Source of the DNA: Croceivirga radicis
Lineage (GTDB): Bacteria; Bacteroidota; Bacteroidia; Flavobacteriales; Flavobacteriaceae
Length of the DNA stretch: 64,000 nt
Direction of reading: 5' to 3'
Assembly (NCBI RefSeq): GCF_002072105.2
Contig: NZ_MTBC01000004.1
Location: forward strand, 62,001 to 126,000
Positions 56,482 through 64,000 of the stretch are shown piece by piece (the first letter of the stretch is position 1; each line of letters opens with the position of its first letter). Made by a program: the position numbers and the translations under genes. The notes beneath the pieces were generated by a model. It made no database searches. It was not told where the DNA came from and saw only the letters and a program-made list of their open reading frames with translations.

Positions 56482-58881
56482 ATGAGAACACTTGTGTTCA
56501 CAATATTCCTTTTGGGAATAGTAATAGTTGGCTATGGTCAACAATGCAGCCTTACCTTACAAGGTACTGTAAAAGATTTTCATGATAATTCCTATTTAGA
56601 AGGAGCCACTATAGTAGTTGTGGCTACCAATCAATATGCCGTTACTGATAAAAATGGTTTTTATAAACTTGAAAACTTATGCCCAGGTTCAATAGAAGTT
56701 GAAATTTCACACATTTCATGCAACACGCTATTGCAAGAAATAGAATTAGTAGAAGATTCTACCAAGAACTTTAATCTAGAACACCATTTTGAAGAATTAA
56801 AGGAGGTTAAAGTTATTGGTGATGCTGTACATGACAAGACCAATTCTGGGCAAGAAGCATCAATAACTACTTCAAATTTAGAGGAAAACAGTGCAGGTAA
56901 TCTAGGAGACATCTTAAAGAACATTAGTGGTATTACCACATTAAATACTGGAGCTACAATTTCTAAACCCGCTATTCATGGTTTAAATGGTAGTCGTGTA
57001 CTCATATTAAATGATGGGGTACGTATGCAAGATATGGAATGGGGAGATGAACATGCTCCAAATGTTGACCCCAATAGCGTAGGTAACATCCGTATTATTA
57101 AGGGTGCTTCTGCCCTACAATACGGAGGCGATGCCATTGGTGGCGTAATTGTAATGGACCAAAACAATTATTTTAATAAGGATACCCTTTACGGTAAAAC
57201 TATAGTAAATGGTATAACTAATGGTCGTGGGGGTAATATTACCTCTACCCTTACCAAAGTATTTGAAAACCATTGGCATATAAACGTTAACGGTTCTTAT
57301 AAAAAATTGGGAGACCAAGAGGCTCCAGACTATATTTTGAGCAATACCGGTGTTCAAGAATACGGATTGTCTTTTGATTTTGGCAAGCATGGTTACAAGC
57401 AAGGGTTCAATGCTAAATACTCTTATTTTAATACAGAAATTGGGATTCTAAGAGCCTCTCATATTGGTAGTGTAGACGATTTAATTTTGGCCATTAATAG
57501 CGACACACCTTTGGTGATAAACGATTTTACGCACGATATAAACAATCCACGACAAAAGGTAAATCATCATTTAGCCAAACTAGAATATTACAAACGCTTT
57601 AAAAATCTTGGAAAAATACGGCTACAGTACGATTTTCAATTGAACAATAGAAAAGAGTTTGATATAAGACGAGGCGAAAATGCAGATAGGGCATCCGTAG
57701 ATTTGGAATTAACCACACACACTGCTGGCTTAGACATAGAATGGATAAATTGGGGCAAGTTTAGTTTACAATCAGGAGTAATGGGGCGTTACCAAAAAAA
57801 CTTTCCAGACCCAAGTACCCAAGTACGTAGGTTAATACCCGATTATAAAAAGTATGATGCCGGCCTTTTTAATATTCTTACGTATAATGCAAACGATAAC
57901 TGGACCCTAGATGCAGGTTTTAGGTATGATTTTTCGCATATTGATGCTGATAAATTCTACATAACCACTAGATGGGAACAACAAGGATATGACGAAGAAT
58001 TTGGAGATTGGGTAGTAGAGGACTTAGGCAACCAGCTTTTAACCAATCCAAAATTTGATTTTCATAATATTTCTACTACCATAGGTGCTAAGTATGCGCC
58101 ATCTAATTTTGATAGTTTTAAGGTCAATTATGCGTTAGCACAGCGCGCACCCAACCCTTCAGAATTATTTAGTGATGGGCTACACCATTCTGCATCTAGA
58201 ATAGAGCTAGGAGATTTGCGTATTAAAAGTGAAACTTCGCACAAAATAGCCATCTCCAAAGAGCATGATTATAACCATTGGGGCTATGCTTTTGAGCCCT
58301 ATTATAATTTTATAAATGATTTTATATTGTTAGAGCCTTCTGGTGTTGAATTTACTACAAGGGGCGCGTTTCCTGTTTGGTCTTACAGGCAAACTAATCT
58401 AAGTATGTTTGGGTTAGATGTAAGTACTTATGCCAATTGGTCCAGTAAAATAAGGACCAACCATCTATTCTCCATAGTTAAAGCTAAAGATACCCAAAAA
58501 GATGGACCAGTTGTAAATATACCATCTGCACGCACTACCAACAGTATTAGCTATAAAATCGAGCAACTAAACAATCTAGAACTGAAAATAAGTAGCAATC
58601 TTGTTTTTAGGCAAAATGAAACTCCTGAAAACATAAGTGTATACTCCCCAAGACAAGATCAGGAAGTAGAACTGGACATTAATACGGCGCCAGACACCTA
58701 TCACCTACTAAATTTTAGTTCAAAAATTCAATTTAAACTAAGTGATAAAACCAGGCTAACAACATCATTTATGGTGAATAATATACTAGATACCTCTTAC
58801 AGAGACTATTTAAATAGACAACGTTATTTTGCCGACGATTTGGGCAGAAATTTTCTATTACAATTAAAACTCAATTATTAA
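56482..58881 (+). CDS. TonB-dependent receptor, third in window
   Basis: The 799-residue protein has a signal peptide (about 1-20), a CarboxypepD_reg-like domain (about 27-105), a plug (about 120-225, with KPAIHGLNGSRVLILNDGVRMQDMEWG in pieces and ASALQYGGDAIGGVIVMD) and a barrel ending in NFLLQLKLNY. The plug motif WGDEHAPNVDPNS resembles receptors that carry metal ions, such as ZnuD-type. It has no STN domain. Its neighbours, a His/Cys peptide and an acidic lipoprotein, fit a metal set, but the ligand is unproven. Confidence 0.88.
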   Translation: MRTLVFTIFLLGIVIVGYGQQCSLTLQGTVKDFHDNSYLEGATIVVVATNQYAVTDKNGFYKLENLCPGSIEVEISHISCNTLLQEIELVEDSTKNFNLEHHFEELKEVKVIGDAVHDKTNSGQEASITTSNLEENSAGNLGDILKNISGITTLNTGATISKPAIHGLNGSRVLILNDGVRMQDMEWGDEHAPNVDPNSVGNIRIIKGASALQYGGDAIGGVIVMDQNNYFNKDTLYGKTIVNGITNGRGGNITSTLTKVFENHWHINVNGSYKKLGDQEAPDYILSNTGVQEYGLSFDFGKHGYKQGFNAKYSYFNTEIGILRASHIGSVDDLILAINSDTPLVINDFTHDINNPRQKVNHHLAKLEYYKRFKNLGKIRLQYDFQLNNRKEFDIRRGENADRASVDLELTTHTAGLDIEWINWGKFSLQSGVMGRYQKNFPDPSTQVRRLIPDYKKYDAGLFNILTYNANDNWTLDAGFRYDFSHIDADKFYITTRWEQQGYDEEFGDWVVEDLGNQLLTNPKFDFHNISTTIGAKYAPSNFDSFKVNYALAQRAPNPSELFSDGLHHSASRIELGDLRIKSETSHKIAISKEHDYNHWGYAFEPYYNFINDFILLEPSGVEFTTRGAFPVWSYRQTNLSMFGLDVSTYANWSSKIRTNHLFSIVKAKDTQKDGPVVNIPSARTTNSISYKIEQLNNLELKISSNLVFRQNETPENISVYSPRQDQEVELDINTAPDTYHLLNFSSKIQFKLSDKTRLTTSFMVNNILDTSYRDYLNRQRYFADDLGRNFLLQLKLNY

Positions 58882-58891
58882 TAACTACTTT

Positions 58892-59443
58892 ATGAAAACA
58901 ATTAAATTCTTATCCGTTTTAGCTTCTACAGCGTTCTTTTTGGCCTGTTCTGATGACAATGACACTCCAGAGGTAATTAATGAAGAAGAGACCATTACCA
59001 CAATGAATATAACACTAACACCAGAAGGTGGCGGTGATGTAATTACCTTTACTTCTGTAGATTTGGATGGAGATGGGCCAAACCCACCTGTAGTGTCTGC
59101 CCCAAATTTAGCGGGAAACACTACCTATATGGGTACCATTGAAATTTTGAACGAATCTGAAGAAGAACCAGAAGATATTACAGAAGAAATTAAAGAAGAG
59201 GATGAAGAGCATCAACTTATTTACGAAATAGGTGGAGCATTAGATTCTGTTACGGTAACAGATAGTGACGGAAACGGAGACCCACTAGGACTTGAATTTA
59301 CGTTGGTTACATTAACAGCTGGCGAAGCTAGTTTAAACATCTACTTAAAGCATGAACCAACCAAACCAAACAATGGAACGTTTGAAGGTTCTGGTGGTGA
59401 AAACGAATTTACAGCAGAATTTGATTTTATAGTTGCCGACTAA
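58892..59443 (+). CDS. Acidic lipoprotein next to the TonB receptor
   Basis: The 183-residue protein has a lipoprotein signal (FFLAC near residue 19) and a strand-rich mature part with very acidic stretches (EEEPEDITEEIKEEDEEH around 89-107, and DLDGDGPNP). I recall similar flavobacterial proteins with the database name type 1 periplasmic binding fold superfamily. The sequence does not show that fold clearly. It starts 10 bp after the receptor stop, so it is co-transcribed, and a substrate-capture role is possible. Confidence 0.65.
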   Translation: MKTIKFLSVLASTAFFLACSDDNDTPEVINEEETITTMNITLTPEGGGDVITFTSVDLDGDGPNPPVVSAPNLAGNTTYMGTIEILNESEEEPEDITEEIKEEDEEHQLIYEIGGALDSVTVTDSDGNGDPLGLEFTLVTLTAGEASLNIYLKHEPTKPNNGTFEGSGGENEFTAEFDFIVAD

Positions 59444-59465
59444 CTATTAAAATCATAATAAGAAT

Positions 59466-59490
59466 AAGGCCGCTAAAAGCGGCCTTTTAT
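59466..59490. terminator. Bidirectional terminator
   Basis: AAGGCCGCT-aaa-AGCGGCCTT forms a 9-bp GC-rich stem with T/A flanks, between convergent genes. It closes the third receptor operon and the small membrane-protein gene. Confidence 0.88.
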
Positions 59491-59492
59491 AT

Positions 59493-59792
59493 TTAAACAT
59501 CTATTATTTTACCTACCTTTTTACTAGAAAGTACATAGGTATATAACCACATTATGGTAAATGTAGGTATAACATCCAAACCTGGTACCAGCTCTTCTAC
59601 AAAAGTTATAACACCAGCAGCTTTTCCTGCTTTACCTTTGTACATACGGGTCATGAGCCAGCCGGCAAAAGGAGCCCAAACCACATCTAACATATCACCC
59701 AAACCCGGTAATAATAAAGATGACATGCCTACAAGGTCTAATAAAATTCCAAGAATTAAATATTTGAGCTTTTTATCTTTCGTTTTGGTCAT
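59493..59792 (-). CDS. Small membrane protein of unknown function
   Basis: The 99-residue protein has about two to three hydrophobic segments (about 11-30, 36-47 and 58-88) with conserved-looking LPGLGDMLDVVWAP and PTFTIMWLYTYVL. I do not recognise a named family. It is on the minus strand, 44 bp after folE, and may share its transcript. Confidence 0.6.
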   Translation of the reverse strand: MTKTKDKKLKYLILGILLDLVGMSSLLLPGLGDMLDVVWAPFAGWLMTRMYKGKAGKAAGVITFVEELVPGLDVIPTFTIMWLYTYVLSSKKVGKIIDV

Positions 59793-59836
59793 AGCTGTAA
59801 TTTAACTAAAAACTAGCAATTATCGTTCCAGAAAAG

Positions 59837-60436
59837 TTAAGATAACTTTGCGCTAATCAATTTCAAAAATTCGTTTCTAGTTTCAATTTTTTCAAATTGT
59901 CCCCGAAAACCAGAAGTAGTAGTTACAGAATTTTGCTTTTGAACTCCGCGCATCATCATACACATATGGCTAGCCTCAATTACTACTGCTACTCCCTTAG
60001 GTTGTAATGTATTGTTTAAACATTCCAAAATATCATGGGTTAACCGTTCTTGTACCTGCAACCTTCTGGCAAAAACATCTACAATTCTAGGTATTTTACT
60101 AAGTCCAACAATTTGCCCGTTAGGTATATAGGCCACGTGTGCCTTGCCAAAGAAAGGTAGCATATGGTGTTCACACAAAGAATATAACTCAATATCTTTT
60201 ATGATCACCATGTCATCATAGTCTTCTTTAAACATGGCACTTTTTAAGATTTGTTCTGCGTCTTGTTTATACCCTTGTGTTAAAAAAAGCATTGCCTTTG
60301 CCGCTCGTTCAGGTGTTTTTAATAAACCTTCTCTTGTTACATCTTCTCCAATCTCATCAATAATTTTGGCGTAACGATCTTTTACTTCATTAGCTACTTC
60401 TATATTGTATTCTTCTAAATTTCTATATGGTGCCAT
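59837..60436 (-). CDS. folE: GTP cyclohydrolase I
   Basis: FolE (199 residues) makes dihydroneopterin triphosphate for folate. Motifs include the zinc-site [40 protein letters not shown] in pieces, and [14 protein letters not shown] with the other zinc Cys. It lies 1 bp after msrA. Confidence 0.97.
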   Translation of the reverse strand: MAPYRNLEEYNIEVANEVKDRYAKIIDEIGEDVTREGLLKTPERAAKAMLFLTQGYKQDAEQILKSAMFKEDYDDMVIIKDIELYSLCEHHMLPFFGKAHVAYIPNGQIVGLSKIPRIVDVFARRLQVQERLTHDILECLNNTLQPKGVAVVIEASHMCMMMRGVQKQNSVTTTSGFRGQFEKIETRNEFLKLISAKLS

Positions 60437-60437
60437 A

Positions 60438-60989
60438 CTATGCTTTTTCTGTCTTTAGTTTATCCGAAAAATAGTGTTGTATTTTTTTGATTTTTGGATC
60501 AATAATAACCCTACAATAAGGCTGATTTCGATTATCATTATAATAATTCCAATGCTCTTCTTCTGCAGGATAAAATGGTTTTTCTGGACTAACTGCCGTT
60601 ACTATAGGAGATTCAAAAATAGATTTTTCTGTTAACAACGCAATAAAGGCTTCAGCTTGTACGCGCTGTTCCTCTGTTGTATAGAATATTTCACTTCTAT
60701 ATTGTGTACCAACATCATTACCCTGTCTGTTTAGGGTTGTAGGATCATGCGTTGCAAAAAACACCTCTAACAATTCGTTATAGGAAATCTTATTTTGATC
60801 AAATTCAATCTTAATGGCCTCTGCATGTCCTGTTCTCCCCGTACAGATTTCTCTATAAGCTGGGTTTTTAATTGTACCTCCTGTATAACCAGACAAAACA
60901 GACAAAACACCATTAAGTCTCTGAAAAACAGCCTCTGTACACCAAAAGCATCCATTGGCAAAAATAGCTGTTGCTGTATCTTTGTTCAT
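60438..60989 (-). CDS. msrA: Peptide methionine sulfoxide reductase A
   Basis: The protein (183 residues from ATG 60989) has the catalytic GCFWC (13-17, with C14 as nucleophile), [23 protein letters not shown] in pieces, [16 protein letters not shown] and a C-terminal [12 protein letters not shown]. It repairs oxidised methionine. A TTG two codons upstream (60995) is possible but less likely than the ATG. It is divergent from the LolD-like gene. Confidence 0.95.
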   Translation of the reverse strand: MNKDTATAIFANGCFWCTEAVFQRLNGVLSVLSGYTGGTIKNPAYREICTGRTGHAEAIKIEFDQNKISYNELLEVFFATHDPTTLNRQGNDVGTQYRSEIFYTTEEQRVQAEAFIALLTEKSIFESPIVTAVSPEKPFYPAEEEHWNYYNDNRNQPYCRVIIDPKIKKIQHYFSDKLKTEKA

Positions 60990-61120
60990 TTTCAATTTTT
61001 AGAATTTAAATTAGCATTTTTTCTGCTAAGTTAACAGTCGTTATTTTGTAAACGGCTTTACAATGGCCAATTTCTTATAAAACAGTACAATTAGTATTTT
61101 TACCTCTTTATAATTAGTAC

Positions 61121-61780
61121 ATGATAATAGCAAAGAACATTCAAAAATATTACGGGGACTTACAGGTATTAAAGGGAGTAGACCTACATATTGCCAAACA
61201 AGAAATTGTTTCTATAGTAGGTGCCTCTGGAGCAGGTAAAACCACATTACTACAAATTTTAGGAACCCTAGATACACCCAGCAACCCCAGGGAAAGTTCT
61301 TTGGAAATAAATGGTACTTCACTTAATCAATTAAACGATAAGGAACTTGCCAGATTTAGAAACAAACATATTGGGTTTATTTTTCAATTTCATCAACTAC
61401 TACCAGAGTTTACGGCTCTAGAGAACGTTTGTATTCCGGCATTTATCAAGAAAACACCAAAATCTGAAACCGAAAAGAAAGCTAAAGAGCTATTATCGTT
61501 TCTTGGACTATCTAACCGAATTAATCATAAACCCAATGCCTTGAGTGGCGGTGAACAGCAACGGGTTGCCGTGGCACGTTCCTTAATAAATAACCCAGCC
61601 GTTGTATTTGCAGATGAACCTAGTGGTAACCTAGACTCTGAAAGTGCAGATAACTTGCACAATCTTTTCTTTAAGTTAAGGCAAGAATTTGAGCAAACCT
61701 TTGTTCTTGTTACCCATAATAAAGAACTAGCGCAAATGGCAGATCGGTGTTTAACCATGGTAGATGGTAAAATTGTATAA
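61121..61780 (+). CDS. LolD-like ABC transporter ATPase
   Basis: The 219-residue protein has Walker [10 protein letters not shown] (34-42), the Q-loop [16 protein letters not shown], signature [15 protein letters not shown], Walker [15 protein letters not shown] and H-loop VTHNKELA. The last motif group matches the LolD/MacB branch, which moves lipoproteins or releases substrates from the inner membrane. No permease (LolC/LolE) is adjacent. Its stop overlaps the next ATG by one base. Confidence 0.88.
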   Translation: MIIAKNIQKYYGDLQVLKGVDLHIAKQEIVSIVGASGAGKTTLLQILGTLDTPSNPRESSLEINGTSLNQLNDKELARFRNKHIGFIFQFHQLLPEFTALENVCIPAFIKKTPKSETEKKAKELLSFLGLSNRINHKPNALSGGEQQRVAVARSLINNPAVVFADEPSGNLDSESADNLHNLFFKLRQEFEQTFVLVTHNKELAQMADRCLTMVDGKIV

Positions 61781-62340
61781 TGAATTTGTTGTCTAAGATA
61801 TGGAAATTTGTAAAAGCTCCCTATTATGGCCCAATCAAGGCAAATAACCGTTTAAAAGCTAAATTATTTCTTAGTTTACTTTTTTGGCAGCTCGTATTGG
61901 CCTTTACAGCAGGTATGGTCATGGGGCTGTTCGTTACTTTTTTTAAACTAGAATTGGGAGAACATGCCATAAGAGAAATGGTTGCAAAAAATTCTTTTTT
62001 AAAAATCTTTTTCTTGACGGTAGTAATAGCTCCAGTTTTAGAGGAATTACTATTTAGAGCACCTCTTGGACTTTTTAGAAACAAAAGCTTCTATACGTAT
62101 TGGTTCTATTTTTTTACCATAGCTTTTGGTCTTGTGCACCTAATGAATTTTGAAAATATGGGTACAGCTATTTGGTTTGCCCCAATTTTGGTTTCTCCCC
62201 AGCTCATAGCGGGTATATTTTTAGGTTATACACGTAATAAACTTGGGCTATTGTATTCTATGGCCTTACATGCATTGTTTAATCTAATTCTTGTTAGTCC
62301 TGTTTTAATTCTTAAACTATTAAAAGGAGTTGTTTCTTGA
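61780..62340 (+). CDS. CPBP-family intramembrane glutamic protease
   Basis: The 186-residue protein has about five to six membrane segments and the CPBP/Abi motifs: LEELLFRAPLG with adjacent Glu residues, FGLVHLMNF and a C-terminal HALFNL. These residues form the catalytic site in the family. It may process membrane proteins or provide CAAX-like cleavage; the substrate is unknown. It is coupled to the LolD-like gene before it and to a TTG-started gene after it. Confidence 0.87.
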   Translation: MNLLSKIWKFVKAPYYGPIKANNRLKAKLFLSLLFWQLVLAFTAGMVMGLFVTFFKLELGEHAIREMVAKNSFLKIFFLTVVIAPVLEELLFRAPLGLFRNKSFYTYWFYFFTIAFGLVHLMNFENMGTAIWFAPILVSPQLIAGIFLGYTRNKLGLLYSMALHALFNLILVSPVLILKLLKGVVS

Positions 62341-63098
62341 AAAAATCCGAATTAAAATCGTTTTTGGACGAAAAGGCCGCTTATTATGAAAATCCAACTT
62401 TTTTGGATTCAGATCCCATTCAGATTCCACATTTATTTTCACTTAAAGAAGATATAGAGATTATTGGCTTTTTAACGGCCACAATAGCTTGGGGCAACCG
62501 TAAAAGTATTATTAACAATGCACATAAAATGGTGGCGTTTATGGGTAATTCGCCCTATGATTTTGTTCTAAACCACACACAAGAAAATTTAGAACCACTT
62601 AGCAATTTTGTTCATAGGACCTTTAACGGAACAGATTTTACATTTTTTATAAAGGCACTACAGCATCTATATACGTTTCACGGTGGGCTAGAAGCAATCT
62701 TTACACAATATCAATCCAAAGACAGTTTGCAACCTGCTATTACGGAGCTAAAAAAGCACTTTTTTGAAATTGAACATTTGCCAAGAAGCCAAAAACACCT
62801 AAGTGATCCAAGCAAAGGCTCTGCCGCCAAACGTATAAACATGTTTTTAAGATGGATGTGCAGACCAGCAACCAAAGGGGTAGATTTTGGGCTTTGGAAT
62901 ATTTCTACTGCTAAACTATCGTGCCCATTGGATGTGCATTCTGGAAATGTTGCACGCAAGCTAAAACTGATTAAACGCAAACAAAACGATGCAAAAACAT
63001 TGTTAGAGCTAGACCATTCCCTTAGAAAATTAAATCATAAAGATCCGGTTAAATATGATTTTGCGCTTTTTGGTCTTGGTGTTTTTGAATCATTCTAA
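62337..63098 (+). CDS. TIGR02757-family protein
   Basis: The 253-residue protein agrees with the TIGR02757 family in FLDEKAAYYENPTF, DPIQIPHLFSLKEDIEI, TATIAWGNRKSII and FLRWMCRPATKGVDFGLW. The fold is helical and the function is unknown. No ATG is near. The start is TTG 62337, overlapping the previous TGA (TTGA), so translation is likely coupled. The first in-frame ATG is far inside the conserved region. Confidence 0.85.
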   Translation: MKKSELKSFLDEKAAYYENPTFLDSDPIQIPHLFSLKEDIEIIGFLTATIAWGNRKSIINNAHKMVAFMGNSPYDFVLNHTQENLEPLSNFVHRTFNGTDFTFFIKALQHLYTFHGGLEAIFTQYQSKDSLQPAITELKKHFFEIEHLPRSQKHLSDPSKGSAAKRINMFLRWMCRPATKGVDFGLWNISTAKLSCPLDVHSGNVARKLKLIKRKQNDAKTLLELDHSLRKLNHKDPVKYDFALFGLGVFESF

Positions 63099-63164
63099 AT
63101 AGTAACACAAGCTTAATGCAGTTAAGATTCAGCTAAACCAATCAAAATATCCACTTAAGATATT

Positions 63165-63179
63165 CTTAATGTTCTCCAG
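63165..63179 (+). repeat. Inverted repeat upstream of the PhoX-like gene
   Basis: TTAAGA-tat-TCTTAA lies 40 bp before the ATG, and another TTAAGA occurs at 63122-63127. This may be an operator; no known consensus is claimed. Confidence 0.35.
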
Positions 63180-63219
63180 GTACTTTTAGCACAATTAAAA
63201 GAAAAACCTTTATTAAAAA

Positions 63220-64000
63220 ATGAGAACACTTAAAAACACCCTAATTTTTATTGGTCTTGCTACATTCGCTTCTTGCGATAGAATTGAAGATTTTATCGGA
63301 GAAGGAGGCAATGAAGGCGAAGAACCAAAAGGTATTGAGCTTGCCAACCACTCTAATACCGCTGCTTACTTTAAAACCATGCCTGGTTTTGAGAACGTTG
63401 AGATTTATTCTTTGTTAAGTTCTGGAGACCAATTACCAGATTCTCCAAATTTTGTTTACGGTTCCATGGCAGATGGTGCTGGTTTAATTGCAGAAGATGA
63501 TGGTACCTTTACGCTTATTAACAACATAGAAGCAGATTATTCCATAGCCAGAATTACTTTAGACGAAACGTTTAAGCCGGTAAAAGGAGAATATATTCTT
63601 AATGCGGAAGCCACTGCATATACAGCCCAATGTTCTGGTTCCTTAATTACTCCAGAAGAACATGGATTTGGTCCTATCTACCTTTCTGGTGGCGAATGGG
63701 GCGGTTCTTCCAAAGGGGTTTTTGCGACAGACCCTTACAAAAGCACCACCAACGCTGGCGTAGCTTCTTTGTTACCAAATTTTGGACAATGGTCTACAGA
63801 AAATGCAGTAGTTATTGGCAAAGATGCTTTTCCTGGTAAAACTGTAGCTTTTATAGGTGATGACCATTCAGACAACGAAGTTCCTTCTGGACAATTGGGT
63901 ATGTACGTTGGTGATCATGGCGATTTAAACGGAGGTAAACTATACACCTTAAAGGTAATTACAGAAGGCATCAACTACGAAATGGATATGGTAGAGGGTG
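63220..64000 (+). CDS. Lipoprotein, possibly PhoX/DUF839-like, 3' end outside window
   Basis: From ATG 63220 the frame runs 260 codons to the window end without a stop. It starts with a lipoprotein signal (TFASC, Cys near residue 19) and an acidic linker (GEGGNEGEEP). The visible mature part includes GSLITPEEHGFGPIYLSGG and QWSTENAVVIG, then GGKLYTLKVITEG. These resemble the early blades of PhoX/DUF839 phosphatases (the LTCEE-like and SHE-like segments). This is a weak match by memory. A calcium-dependent phosphatase role is possible. Confidence 0.5.
   Translation, partial: MRTLKNTLIFIGLATFASCDRIEDFIGEGGNEGEEPKGIELANHSNTAAYFKTMPGFENVEIYSLLSSGDQLPDSPNFVYGSMADGAGLIAEDDGTFTLINNIEADYSIARITLDETFKPVKGEYILNAEATAYTAQCSGSLITPEEHGFGPIYLSGGEWGGSSKGVFATDPYKSTTNAGVASLLPNFGQWSTENAVVIGKDAFPGKTVAFIGDDHSDNEVPSGQLGMYVGDHGDLNGGKLYTLKVITEGINYEMDMVEG

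Overview
The window is a stretch of an AT-rich chromosome from a member of the Flavobacteriaceae (Bacteroidota), most likely marine. The evidence is the gene content: an LpxC-FabZ fusion, two LpxD-type acyltransferases, the type IX secretion response regulator PorX, FecI/FecR/TonB-receptor signalling, HisB and HisIE fusions, many short lipoproteins, and TAnnTTTG-type -7 promoter elements. I cannot name the genus. No rRNA, tRNA, CRISPR array, insertion sequence or prophage was seen.

Layout. 1-3.2 kb (minus): the start of a lipoprotein gene cut by the window edge, then an AAA+ ATPase / VWA pair of the Mg-chelatase/MoxR kind. 3.3-4.1 kb (plus): a DUF1853 gene. 4.1-11.8 kb (minus): a complete histidine operon, hisG-D-C-B-H-(GNAT)-A-F-IE. 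It is preceded by a 17-residue leader peptide with four His codons, an antiterminator and an intrinsic terminator, which together form a well-shaped attenuator. 11.8-15.4 kb (minus): fabG, a membrane VWA-like protein and a prohibitin-like SPFH protein, close-packed. 15.5-25.5 kb (minus): an M16 metalloprotease lipoprotein, sucD, and the lipid A block (HD hydrolase, lpxD, lpxC-fabZ, lpxA, efp, second lpxD-like gene).

25.6-32.8 kb (mostly plus): porX, tsaE, a 45-residue secreted or membrane peptide with its own terminator, a membrane protein, alanine dehydrogenase, proline dehydrogenase (minus), aroB and a small conserved-looking protein. 32.8-34.9 kb: DinB and Lrp/AsnC (minus), then an Xre-type regulator and a lipoprotein (plus). 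35-42.8 kb (minus): sterol-desaturase-like protein, topoisomerase IV subunits A and B, an EamA transporter, YchF and a 41-residue membrane peptide.

43-50.8 kb (plus): the most distinctive accessory locus. It has an ECF sigma factor, a TonB-dependent receptor, a FecR-like anti-sigma factor carrying 26 consecutive glutamines, and a second, paralogous TonB receptor that has the STN signalling domain. The same 11-bp motif lies upstream of both the first receptor and fecR, so it is a candidate target of the local sigma factor. 50.8-56.1 kb: ferredoxin (minus) divergent from acyl-CoA reductase, then serC, serA, a DUF937 protein and small envelope proteins. 56.1-59.4 kb: a His/Cys-bearing secreted peptide, a third TonB receptor and an acidic lipoprotein, possibly a metal-uptake set. 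59.5-61 kb (minus): small membrane protein, folE, msrA. 61.1-64 kb (plus): LolD-like ATPase, CPBP protease, TIGR02757 protein and a truncated lipoprotein that may be PhoX-like.

Most of the window is ordinary flavobacterial core genome. I found no complete system that I can say is undescribed. The observations most worth testing are the his attenuator, the polyglutamine FecR with its duplicated receptors and shared promoter motif, and the second LpxD paralogue that has lost one of the two conserved histidines.
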